A stretch of 64,000 nt of DNA from Oscillospiraceae bacterium (GTDB lineage Bacteria; Bacillota; Clostridia; Oscillospirales; Acutalibacteraceae), in contig SVPI01000006.1 in the NCBI GenBank assembly GCA_015065935.1, forward strand, positions 1-64,000, written 5' to 3'. Positions 26,209-34,296 of this stretch are shown here, piece by piece. The position numbers and the translations under genes were made by a program. How positions within the stretch are numbered: the stretch's first letter is position 1; every line of letters starts with the position of its first letter. Below the pieces are notes generated by a model. That model made no database searches, was not told the DNA's origin, and saw only the letters and a list, made by a program, of their open reading frames with translations.

Positions 26209-27537
26209 TCACCTTGCTTCCTTCCATTTTTCCTTTACAATTTCTATAACATCATCAAAGGTTTTTGTGCCTTGCGCATATTCAAGAAGCGCTCCGCCAA
26301 ATGCCTTTTTGAAAATTTCGCCCGGGAAGGAGGTAAAGGTCCAGGGCACGTTGTCCTTGCTTTTATCGTTCATAAACCTAACAACCTCTCTTGAAAGCGG
26401 GTCGGCGGGGGCATCCTCGGCAGAAAAGGTTGTAAAGGGGGTTAAAAAGCCCAGCTCCTCGCTTACAAAGCGCTTGCCGTTTTCCTCGGTGAACAGCCAA
26501 GCAAGAAAATCGAGAGATGCTTTTTGCTGTTCGGCAGTTGCCTTTTTGTTAATGGCTAAATAATTTTCGGTGCCAATGCAAATGCCCTGATTTTCCTCCC
26601 CATCAAAATCCATAAAAAGAGGTAAAAAGCCAATTTTATCGGCCTTAACGGTGTTGCCCTTTACCTCGGCAATTTGGGAATAGCTCCAGCTGCCGTTTTG
26701 CACCATTGCCGCCTTGCCGAGAGCGAATTCCGCCATAGAATCGGCAACCGATTTTGTGCCAAGCAGCCCCTTTTCGGTGGTGGAATTATCAAGAAACAAA
26801 TCAAACAGCTTTTTATAATTATCGGCGTGCTTAAAGGAAATTTCCGCCGTTTGCAAAACGGTTAAGGGTGCATTTTCGCTATCCTTAAACTCATAGTGAA
26901 TGGGAATGTTTGCAAGGTGGGTATGGCTTCGCCAATCCTCACCCGAAATAAGTGAGGTTGCCGCAAAGGCGCCCTCAATTCCCAGCTCCTTTTTGTGGGC
27001 GGTCATATCCTCTGCCACCGCCTTTAGGGCATCAAAGGAGTTTATTTCATTTACAGAGGAAATCTTGGTCTTTTTAGTGGGTAAACTAAAATATTTTTCC
27101 ATAATTTCCCCATTGTAAATAATACCGTAGCCCTCAACCACATAGGGAACGGCAAAAACGCCGTCGCCATCCCTTACGGCCAGCGCCTTATCGGTTAAAA
27201 TATTATAAAGGGTGGTGCTTTTAAGGTCTAAACAGTAATCCTTCCAGGCGGTGTAGCCAACAGGGCCGTTAATCTGGAAAATTGTTGGGGCAAAATCCTT
27301 AGCTATTTCCGATTTTAAGGTTTGCTCATAAGCCCCCGATGAGGCGGTTACAACCTTAACCTTAACCCCTTTTTCCTTTTCGTAGGCCTTGGCAATTTCG
27401 CCGTATACCTTGGCGCTTTCGGGCTTAAAATTCAAAAAGTAAACCTGCGCGGTTTCCTTTTTATTACAGCCGCCGAGTGTAAAGGTAAGGCTTAAACACA
27501 AAATAACAGCAAAAATTAAAGAAATTATTTTTTTCAT
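26209..27537 (-). CDS. extracellular sugar-binding lipoprotein
   Basis: 442-residue family-1 solute-binding protein: signal MKKIISLIFAVILCLSLTFT with lipobox LGGC, then the MalE-like fold (AYEKEKGVKVKVVTASSG, ALGKAAMVQNGSWS). It captures sugar, probably maltodextrin, for the two permeases downstream. GGAGA lies 8 bases before the ATG. No ATPase gene is in the operon; as in many Firmicutes a shared MsmX/MsmK-type ATPase elsewhere probably energises it. No LacI-type regulator gene is adjacent. The structured element at 27558-27836 lies just upstream. Confidence 0.93.
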   Translation of the reverse strand: MKKIISLIFAVILCLSLTFTLGGCNKKETAQVYFLNFKPESAKVYGEIAKAYEKEKGVKVKVVTASSGAYEQTLKSEIAKDFAPTIFQINGPVGYTAWKDYCLDLKSTTLYNILTDKALAVRDGDGVFAVPYVVEGYGIIYNGEIMEKYFSLPTKKTKISSVNEINSFDALKAVAEDMTAHKKELGIEGAFAATSLISGEDWRSHTHLANIPIHYEFKDSENAPLTVLQTAEISFKHADNYKKLFDLFLDNSTTEKGLLGTKSVADSMAEFALGKAAMVQNGSWSYSQIAEVKGNTVKADKIGFLPLFMDFDGEENQGICIGTENYLAINKKATAEQQKASLDFLAWLFTEENGKRFVSEELGFLTPFTTFSAEDAPADPLSREVVRFMNDKSKDNVPWTFTSFPGEIFKKAFGGALLEYAQGTKTFDDVIEIVKEKWKEAR

Positions 27538-27557
27538 TTTTTACTTTTCTCCTTTTT

Positions 27558-27836
27558 TTAAGTTGGCGAGAGTCGAACCAGTTACGCCTTCAAAACAAAA
27601 TTTTCGGTAATAGTTTGCCTCAAAACTTGAAATACGCCAGTATCCTCAAGTTTTGTCGGCTTCCTCTAACACAAAAATTTTAGTTTTGAAAGGTCGAAGA
27701 GTTTCTGCCAACGGATTTATTTAGTTGACAAAGCGTAATTTTGCCGCAAGGCTGACGCCTTGCAAAAAAATACGCAAAGTCAGATGATTAAAGGCGGTGA
27801 GCGAAACCGTATCGGGTTCGACTCTCGCCAACTTAA
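27558..27836 (+). ncRNA. candidate structured RNA/element B with 22-bp terminal stem
   Basis: Ends pair perfectly over 22 bases (27558-27579 with 27815-27836; starts TTAAGTTGGCGAGAG). Inside are hairpin 1 (27586-27604 with about 27675-27693), itself enclosing GCC-T-CAAAACTTGA / TCAAGTTTTG-TC-GGC (27617-27660), and hairpin 2 (27727-27781) capped by GC-TGAC-GC (27751-27758). Both hairpins recur, with other stem sequences, in the element at 39438-39748 on the minus strand. No coding frame. It fills the space between the divergent sugar operon and dnaA. Strand assigned from comparison with the other copy; promoter not identified. Not a family I recognise. Confidence 0.6.
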
Positions 27837-28006
27837 GTTCCTTTATATTTTTGCTGTTATTTTCTAAATAATACATTTTTTCTTAAAACCTTTAAATTTG
27901 CGCCCTGCGGGGTTTTAAATTTTGCCTCGTTTTTGTACTCTTTTTGTAAGAAATGTGAATTTCTATAGTTTTTATTATATATTATATATAATATTATATT
28001 TTCTTA

Positions 28007-28035
28007 TTGTAATTTATAAATTTTAGTGTTATAAT
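28007..28035 (+). promoter_or_regulatory. dnaA promoter, sigma-A type
   Basis: TTGTAA (28007-28012), 17 bases, TATAAT (28030-28035), 50 bases before the TTG start. The stretch 27837-28006 is AT-rich and I see no gene or clear DnaA box in it. Confidence 0.75.
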
Positions 28036-28085
28036 ATATAATGTTCAAATATATAAATTTCTCGTTTGAAAAAGGAGGTAATTTT

Positions 28086-29399
28086 TTGAAGATAGAATCG
28101 CTAAACGATGTTTGGGCGGCCGTTAAAGAGGTCTGCCTTGAAAGCATAACCGAGGTTGCCTTTAACTGCTGGCTTAAGGACCTTCACCCAATTGAGCTTC
28201 GCGCCGGCGAATTTGTTATGGGAATTGATAATGAATATAAAAAAGGCATTATTGAGGATAACTACACCCAGCTTTTAAAAAGTGCCCTGAAACAAATTAT
28301 GGGTATTGATTTTGAGATTATTATTTTAATTGAGGATGAAAACGGTTCGGTGCTTACCGAGCAGGTTGCTGAGGATTTTTCCTTTGCCTCCCTTTGTACC
28401 TTCGATAACTTTATCGTTGGTCCCACAAACCGCTTTGCCCACGCGGCATCCTTCTCTATTGCAAATAATGAATCTAACGCACAAACCCCCCTTGTTATTT
28501 ACGGTAACTCAGGCGTTGGTAAAACCCACCTGCTGCTGGCGGTTAAAAACCACTCACTAAAGCATTTCCCCTCAAGGAAAATTGAGTACTTACGGTGTGA
28601 GGATTTCACCAACCAAATGATTGCCGCTATTAAGGACGGTACCATAACCGAGTTTAGAAACCGTTTCCGCTCGGTAGATATTTTACTTATTGATGACATT
28701 CAGTTTATTGCCGGTAAGGAGCAAACTCAGGAGGAATTTTTTAACACCTTTAATGCCCTTTACCAGAACAATAAAAAAATTATTGTTACAATGGACAGGC
28801 CGCCTAAGGACATTAAAACCCTTGATGACCGTATTCGTTCCCGCTTTGAGGGTGGTCTTTTTGCCGACATTACCCCGCCTGATTTTGAAACAAGGGTTGG
28901 TATTATTCGTAAAAAGGCAACCGAACTAAATCTTACTATTGATGATTCCCTTGTTTTTCTTATTGCCGACCATATTAAGAAAAACACAAGGCAGCTTGAG
29001 GGTGTTGTTAAAAATATTAAGGCCTATGTTCAAATTCAGGGAGGCACACCCACCGTTTCGGTTGTTCAGGATTTTATTAAGAAGGTTGTAGATGACTCTG
29101 CACCCGAGCCCATTCGCATTGAAAAGATTATAAGCGAGGTTGCCCGTTCTTATAACGTTTCTGAAGCCGATATTTATTCCAACCGCAAAACACAGCAGCT
29201 GGCCCAAGCACGCCAGGTTGCAATGTTTATTGTTAGGGAAATGACCGATATGTCTTATAAGGCAATAGGTGACCATTTTGGTCGTGACCACACTACGGTT
29301 CTTTATAATATTAAGAAAATTGAAAATTTCTTAAAGGACAAGCCTTATGAGAAAGAAATGATTGAAAATATGATAAGAAATTTACAGGAAGCGCAATAA
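28086..29399 (+). CDS. dnaA: chromosomal replication initiator DnaA
   Basis: AAA+ initiator that binds DnaA boxes and opens oriC. 437 residues: domain I (SLNDVWAAVKEVC), Walker A GNSGVGKTHLL (about residue 140), Walker B LLIDDIQFIAG, sensor and arginine-finger region (LDDRIRSRFEGGL), and the domain IV helix-turn-helix GDHFGRDHTTVLYNI. The TTG at 28086 is chosen because AAAGGAGGT ends 7 bases before it and the protein then begins at the usual domain I; the in-frame ATG at 28041 lies only 6 bases after the -10 box. Confidence 0.97.
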   Translation: MKIESLNDVWAAVKEVCLESITEVAFNCWLKDLHPIELRAGEFVMGIDNEYKKGIIEDNYTQLLKSALKQIMGIDFEIIILIEDENGSVLTEQVAEDFSFASLCTFDNFIVGPTNRFAHAASFSIANNESNAQTPLVIYGNSGVGKTHLLLAVKNHSLKHFPSRKIEYLRCEDFTNQMIAAIKDGTITEFRNRFRSVDILLIDDIQFIAGKEQTQEEFFNTFNALYQNNKKIIVTMDRPPKDIKTLDDRIRSRFEGGLFADITPPDFETRVGIIRKKATELNLTIDDSLVFLIADHIKKNTRQLEGVVKNIKAYVQIQGGTPTVSVVQDFIKKVVDDSAPEPIRIEKIISEVARSYNVSEADIYSNRKTQQLAQARQVAMFIVREMTDMSYKAIGDHFGRDHTTVLYNIKKIENFLKDKPYEKEMIENMIRNLQEAQ

Positions 29400-29618
29400 T
29401 TTTTAAGGACAAGTTATCCCCATAATTAACATAAATTAACCTTAAATTATCCACACCCCTGTTTATAAATAAAAACGCCAAAATTTTATTAACTTTTTAT
29501 TAAATTTATTTTCCACAGTAATTTTCTTTTATTTTAAAGGTTTTTAATGGCTTATCCACACTTTCCACATAATATAATAATACTGATAATTAAAATATTC
29601 TTTTAAAGGAGAATTTTT
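29400..29618 (+). other. oriC: oriC region with DnaA boxes
   Basis: Non-coding stretch between dnaA and dnaN. Perfect DnaA boxes TTATCCACA at 29447-29455 and 29552-29560, TTATCCCCA at 29414-29422, and weaker TTTTCCACA (29509-29517) and TTTCCACAT (29562-29570), all on the plus strand. The run 29461-29510 and 29571-29605 is very AT-rich and could be the unwinding element. Gene order matches known Firmicute origins. Confidence 0.85.
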
Positions 29619-30719
29619 ATGATTTTTGAAGTTGAAAGAGCTCAGCTGCTTGATGCAGTAACAAATTTATCACGAATTGTTTCAAACAAAACCTCACAGC
29701 CTGTTTTAGAGGGAATATTAATTAGTGCAGAAAAGGGCAAAATCACTCTTTTATCATATAACCTTGAAATGGGTATGAAAAAGGAAATTTATGCCAACAC
29801 AAGCGTAGAGGGTGATATTGTTCTGCCTGCACGCTTTCTTTCAGATATTTTAAGAAGAATGAACGGTATTCAGGTTAGAATTGAAAGTGATGACCGTTTA
29901 ATGTGCCATATATCTTCCGGCGGCGCTGTTTTTGACATTATGGGAATGGATGCAAAGGTTTATCCCGAAGTACCCTTCTTTACTGAAGGCGAAAATGTTA
30001 CCATTGAGGCCGAAATTTTAAAGGATATGGTAAGAGGTACCCTTTTTGCTGTTGCTCAAAATGAAGGAACCAGACCAATTCTCACCGGTGTAAATGTTTC
30101 GGTGGAAAACAAAACATTGCAGTTTGTTGCTATTGATGGTTATCGCCTTGCAATTCGCCGCCAAAAGGTATCAACCGATAAAAATTTTGAATTCATTATT
30201 CCCGGTAAATCAATAAGCGAGGTTGTAAAGCTTATTGGTGAAGACTGTGAGGATGTTGATATTAAAATTTCAAGAAAGCTGGTTGCTTTCATTATTAACG
30301 GTTATACATTTATTTCCCGCGTGTTTGAGGGTGAATTTGTAAATTACAAGAAAACCATTCCCGATGAGTTTAAGCAAAGAGTATTTATTAACACAAGGGA
30401 TTTAATTAACATTATTGAAAGAATGTCAATTATTATTAGTGACAGCTTTTCAACACCCGTTCGCTGCCTTTTTGAGGAGGATAAGATTTCCTTCTCCTGT
30501 GCTACCGCAGTTGGACGCGCTAAAGAAGAATATGAAATTTCTTTAGAGGGTGCTTCTTTTGAAATTGGTCTTAACAGCCGCTATTTATTAGAGGCTTTAA
30601 AAGCAACCGAGGAAGAAAGGGTTGAAATTTTATTTAACGGTGCAAATTCCGGCGTTGTTATTAACCCTACCGAGCACGATGAATATAAATATATGATTAT
30701 GCCCATGAGGTTAAAATAA
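29619..30719 (+). CDS. dnaN: DNA polymerase III beta clamp
   Basis: Sliding clamp that tethers polymerase to DNA as a ring-shaped dimer. 366 residues with the three clamp domains; LLSYNLEMGMKK, GYRLAIRR and the C-terminal YMIMPMRLK, which ends in the usual MPMR segment. ATG with AAAGGAGAA upstream. It follows oriC and lies 3 bases before the S4-domain gene. Confidence 0.97.
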   Translation: MIFEVERAQLLDAVTNLSRIVSNKTSQPVLEGILISAEKGKITLLSYNLEMGMKKEIYANTSVEGDIVLPARFLSDILRRMNGIQVRIESDDRLMCHISSGGAVFDIMGMDAKVYPEVPFFTEGENVTIEAEILKDMVRGTLFAVAQNEGTRPILTGVNVSVENKTLQFVAIDGYRLAIRRQKVSTDKNFEFIIPGKSISEVVKLIGEDCEDVDIKISRKLVAFIINGYTFISRVFEGEFVNYKKTIPDEFKQRVFINTRDLINIIERMSIIISDSFSTPVRCLFEEDKISFSCATAVGRAKEEYEISLEGASFEIGLNSRYLLEALKATEEERVEILFNGANSGVVINPTEHDEYKYMIMPMRLK

Positions 30720-30722
30720 AAA

Positions 30723-30938
30723 ATGAAAAAGGTTTTTATAAAAGAAAATTTTATTAAACTTGATTCTGCCTTAAAATTAGCCTCAGCCGTAGGAACAGGC
30801 GGACACGCTAAAATAGTAATACAAAACGGAGAAGTGGCTGTAAACGGCGAAATTTGTTTAATGAGGGGTAAAAAACTTTACAAAGGTGATGTTTTTACCT
30901 TTGAAGGACAAAATTTTGTTATAGAAAATGAAAATTAA
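30723..30938 (+). CDS. yaaA: S4-domain RNA-binding protein YaaA
   Basis: 71-residue S4-like domain protein: FIKLDSALKLASAVGTGGHAKIVIQNGEVAVNGEICLMRGKKLYKGD. This small protein is always found between dnaN and recF in Bacilli and Clostridia; in Bacillus it has been linked to the large ribosomal subunit. It overlaps recF by 11 bases. Confidence 0.93.
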   Translation: MKKVFIKENFIKLDSALKLASAVGTGGHAKIVIQNGEVAVNGEICLMRGKKLYKGDVFTFEGQNFVIENEN

Positions 30939-31995
30939 AAGTTTAAAAATTAAAAATTTTCGCAATTTAAAGGATATTTCATTTTTACCAAGTGATGAAA
31001 TAAATGTTATTTACGGTGAAAATGCTCAGGGCAAAACAAATTTAATTGAGGCTGTGTGGCTTTTTACAGGCGCTAAAAGTTTTAGAGGCGCAAAAGACAG
31101 CGAAATTAAAATGTTAGGCAGCCAAAGTGCAGTTTTAGATTTAACATTTGAATCAAACTGTGTTGAAAAAGATGAAAGAATTATTATTGAAAACAGGCGC
31201 AAAGCCTTTCTTAATTCAAAACCTCTTTCATCTCCCGGTATGCTTGCAGGAAATTTTTATGCCATTGTTTTCTCCCCCTCTGACCTTTCTTTAATAAAGG
31301 ATGGTCCAAAGGAGCGCCGCCGCTTTATAGATATTGCAATAGGTCAGCTTTATCCTAAATACATAAATTATTTAAAGGATTATACAAGGGCTGTAACCCA
31401 GCGCAATGCAATTTTAAAGCATAGTTTAAAGGAAAATATAGATTTAAAGCTTTTATCTGCCTTTGAAGCGGAAATTTGTGAAAACGGCAAAAAAATTATT
31501 AAATACCGTTTAAGGTACATTGAGCTTATAACCCCTATTTTAACCGAAATATATAACGGTCTTTCAGGCGAAAAGGAAAAAATAACAATTAATTATTTAA
31601 ACAGCGCAAATGAAGCTGATTTTGCACAGTATCTTGTTAATTCAAGAAAAAGTGATGCCCTTGCAGGAATAACCTCTGCAGGGCCCCACCGTGATGACAT
31701 TGAATTTTTAATAAATGGGCTTAATGCCAGAAAATTTGGCTCGCAGGGTCAAATGAGAAGTGTGGCACTTAGTTTAAAATTAAGTGAAGCACATGTTATT
31801 AAGAATATAACAGGAGAATTTCCCGTGGCGCTGCTTGATGATGTTATGAGTGAACTTGACCCCTCACGGCAGGAATATATTTTAAACCACATAAAAGGCT
31901 GGCAGGTGCTTATAACCTGCTGTGAGCCTGATGTTGTAAGCCGATTAAAAGAGGGTAAGGCAATTAAAATTAAAAACGGAAAAATTGAGGAATAA
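30928..31995 (+). CDS. recF: DNA replication and repair protein RecF
   Basis: SMC-like ATPase that helps load RecA at gaps. 355 residues: N-terminal KIKNFRNL, Walker A GENAQGKTNL, signature region FGSQGQMRSVALSLKLSEA, Walker B VALLDDVMSELD. ATG overlaps the S4 gene; the next gene starts 4 bases after the stop. Confidence 0.96.
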   Translation: MKIKSLKIKNFRNLKDISFLPSDEINVIYGENAQGKTNLIEAVWLFTGAKSFRGAKDSEIKMLGSQSAVLDLTFESNCVEKDERIIIENRRKAFLNSKPLSSPGMLAGNFYAIVFSPSDLSLIKDGPKERRRFIDIAIGQLYPKYINYLKDYTRAVTQRNAILKHSLKENIDLKLLSAFEAEICENGKKIIKYRLRYIELITPILTEIYNGLSGEKEKITINYLNSANEADFAQYLVNSRKSDALAGITSAGPHRDDIEFLINGLNARKFGSQGQMRSVALSLKLSEAHVIKNITGEFPVALLDDVMSELDPSRQEYILNHIKGWQVLITCCEPDVVSRLKEGKAIKIKNGKIEE

Positions 31996-31998
31996 AAA

Positions 31999-32259
31999 AT
32001 GTATCTTCACCTAGGCCAGGAAAAGGTTATTAAAACCGAGGATATAATTGGTATTTTTGACCTTGATACAACAACGGTATCAAGCAAAACAAGAAAATTT
32101 TTAAATGAAGCAGAAAAAAAGGGGCAGGTTTCGGTTGTTTCATACGAACTGCCAAAATCCTTCATTTTATGTAAAGAAAATGGCGAACAAAAAATTTATC
32201 TTTCGCAAATTTCGCCAACAACTCTACTAAAAAGAAGCGGTTTCCTTGAAAATCTGTGA
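31999..32259 (+). CDS. remB: DUF370 protein, RemB/YaaB type
   Basis: 86-residue protein: MYLHLGQEKVIKTEDIIGIFDLDTTTVSSKTRKFL. In Bacillus the yaaB (remB) gene sits in the same place between recF and gyrB, and the related RemA regulates matrix genes. The role here is not known. The first parS site follows its stop by 21 bases. Confidence 0.9.
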   Translation: MYLHLGQEKVIKTEDIIGIFDLDTTTVSSKTRKFLNEAEKKGQVSVVSYELPKSFILCKENGEQKIYLSQISPTTLLKRSGFLENL

Positions 32260-32279
32260 AAATTTTATTAAAAAAATAT

Positions 32280-32295
32280 TGTTTCACGTGAAACA
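32280..32295. promoter_or_regulatory. parS: parS site 1
   Basis: TGTTTCACGTGAAACA, a perfect match to the 16-base palindrome bound by ParB/Spo0J. It lies between remB and gyrB, about 2.8 kb from oriC. No parA/parB gene is in the window. Confidence 0.95.
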
Positions 32296-32339
32296 TTTTA
32301 ATTAAAGGGTTTCCCTATTTTTTGAACAGGAGATTAAAA

Positions 32340-34277
32340 ATGAGTGAGAATTTAAAGGTACAGGTCACCGAAAATTATGATGAATCTTCAATTCAGGTGC
32401 TTGAGGGTCTTGAGGCGGTAAGAAAACGCCCCGGTATGTACATCGGCTCAACAGGCGAGCGTGGTTTACACCATCTGGTTTATGAAATTGTAGATAACTC
32501 TATTGATGAGGCGCTTGCAGGCTATTGTACAAAAATAACGGTTGAAATTCTTGATGATGGCGTTATCCGCGTTACCGATAACGGCCGTGGTATACCTGTT
32601 GGTATTAACCCTCAAAAGGGTATTCCTTCGGTTACCGTTGTTTTCACCATTCTTCACGCAGGTGGTAAGTTTGGCGGCAGCGGCTATAAGGTTTCGGGCG
32701 GTCTTCACGGTGTTGGTGCATCGGTTGTTAACGCACTCTCCTCTTGGCTTGAGGTTGAGGTTAAGGACGGCGCCGACATTTATAAACAGCGCTATGAAAA
32801 GGGCGTTATTGTAACCGACCTTGAGAAAATTGGTAAAACAAGCGAAACAGGTACAACCGTTACCTTTAAGCCTGACCCCACAATTTTCACCGATACCACA
32901 ACCTATGATTATGATATTTTACTTAATCGCCTTCGTGAGCAGGCATTTCTTAATGCAGGTATAAGAATTGTTTTAGAGGACAAGCGTACCGACGTTTTTG
33001 AAAAAAGAACCGATGACCTTATGTTTGAGGGCGGTATTAAGGAATATGTAAGCTATCTCCTTAAAGGAATTAAGAAGGACCAAATTTCCGATATTATTTA
33101 TTTATCGGGCACAAAGGGCGACTCCACCGCTGAAATTGCTCTTATGTGGTCAACTGCCTATGATAATAAAATTATGTCCTTTGCAAACACACTGCATACT
33201 ATAGATGGCGGTACCCACGAGCAGGCATTCCGCCAAACAGTTGCCCGTGTTGTTAATAAATATGCTCACGATTTTAAAAAGCTTAAGGTTGATTCCGATA
33301 ACCTTAAGGGTGAGGATATTATGGAAGGCCTTGTTGCAGTTGTTTCGGTTAAACTTGCCGATGCACAGTTTGAAAGCCAAACCAAAGCAAAGCTTGGTAA
33401 CACCTCAATTGGTCAGATGGTGCGTGAAATTATTAATGACCAGCTTTATAAATACCTTGAGGAAAACCCTGCCGATGCTAAAATTGTTATTGATAAGGCA
33501 ATTGCCGCATCAAACGCCCGTGAGGCGGCTCAAAAAGCAAGAGATGCATCCAGAAATAAATCGGGAATTGGCGGCAAAACAAGGATGCCCGAAAAACTTA
33601 AGGACTGCATTTCCGATGATGCCACCAAAACCGAAATTTACATTGTTGAGGGTGATTCTGCAGGCGGCTCGGCAGTTGAAGGCAGAAACTCAACCTACCA
33701 GGCAATTCTCCCACTTTGGGGTAAAATGCTTAACGTTGAAAAAGCAAGGGATGATAAGGTTTACGGTAACGATAAATTAACACCTGTTATTGTAGCCCTT
33801 GGTACCGGAATTGGCGAAAACTTTGATATTTCAAAGCTGCGCTACGATAAAATTGTTATTATGGCCGATGCCGATGTTGACGGAAGCCATATCAGAACCC
33901 TGCTGCTCACCTTCTTTTTCCGCTATATGCCCCAGCTTATTGAAACAGGACACATTTATTTAGCACAGCCTCCCCTTTTCCGTGTTTCAAAGGGTAAACA
34001 GCATTTTGATGCCTTTACCGAAGAGGAAAAGGCTGAATACATTGAAAAGCTTGGCGGCACAGCCGATGTTCAGCGTTATAAAGGTCTTGGTGAAATGGAC
34101 CCCGACCAGCTTTGGGAAACCACCCTTGACCCCGAGCGCAGAACATTCTTGCAGGTTACTATGAGCGATGCCGAGCTTGCAAACGAAACCTTTACAATGC
34201 TTATGGGTGAAGAGGTTGAGCCCAGAAAGCAATTTATTGAAGAAAATGCGGTATTTGCTACCGATTTGGATATTTAA
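32340..34277 (+). CDS. gyrB: DNA gyrase subunit B
   Basis: ATPase subunit of gyrase, which introduces negative supercoils. 645 residues: GHKL ATPase (EIVDNSIDEALAGYC, DNGRGIPVG, GGLHGVGASVVNALS), transducer domain, and TOPRIM domain (EGDSAGGSA, DADVDGSHIRTLLLTFFFR), ending at the usual EPRKQFIEENA. ATG at 32340 chosen with AGGAG before it; the TTG 18 bases upstream is part of the leader. Normal length for the short (non-proteobacterial) GyrB. Confidence 0.98.
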   Translation: MSENLKVQVTENYDESSIQVLEGLEAVRKRPGMYIGSTGERGLHHLVYEIVDNSIDEALAGYCTKITVEILDDGVIRVTDNGRGIPVGINPQKGIPSVTVVFTILHAGGKFGGSGYKVSGGLHGVGASVVNALSSWLEVEVKDGADIYKQRYEKGVIVTDLEKIGKTSETGTTVTFKPDPTIFTDTTTYDYDILLNRLREQAFLNAGIRIVLEDKRTDVFEKRTDDLMFEGGIKEYVSYLLKGIKKDQISDIIYLSGTKGDSTAEIALMWSTAYDNKIMSFANTLHTIDGGTHEQAFRQTVARVVNKYAHDFKKLKVDSDNLKGEDIMEGLVAVVSVKLADAQFESQTKAKLGNTSIGQMVREIINDQLYKYLEENPADAKIVIDKAIAASNAREAAQKARDASRNKSGIGGKTRMPEKLKDCISDDATKTEIYIVEGDSAGGSAVEGRNSTYQAILPLWGKMLNVEKARDDKVYGNDKLTPVIVALGTGIGENFDISKLRYDKIVIMADADVDGSHIRTLLLTFFFRYMPQLIETGHIYLAQPPLFRVSKGKQHFDAFTEEEKAEYIEKLGGTADVQRYKGLGEMDPDQLWETTLDPERRTFLQVTMSDAELANETFTMLMGEEVEPRKQFIEENAVFATDLDI

Positions 34278-34296
34278 GGAAAGGAGAGAATGAAAA

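Noticed and set aside
23180-27537. A missing ATPase gene as evidence of a broken sugar importer
   Set aside because: Firmicute maltodextrin importers commonly use a shared ATPase encoded elsewhere; the genes present are intact.
27558-27836. Element B as an ordinary MITE or IS remnant
   Set aside because: No transposase relic is present, I see no target-site duplication, and the related element keeps the interior while its terminal repeats are unrelated, the reverse of MITE behaviour. Not fully excluded.
27558-27836. Element B as tmRNA, RNase P RNA, 6S or SRP RNA
   Set aside because: The GGTTCGACTCTCGCC end resembles a tRNA T-arm, but there is no matching tRNA-like domain or tag frame, and the hallmark bases of the other RNAs are missing.
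28041-28085. ATG at 28041 as the dnaA start
   Set aside because: It lies 6 bases after the -10 box and lacks a ribosome binding site; the TTG at 28086 has AAAGGAGG at proper spacing and gives the usual N-terminus.
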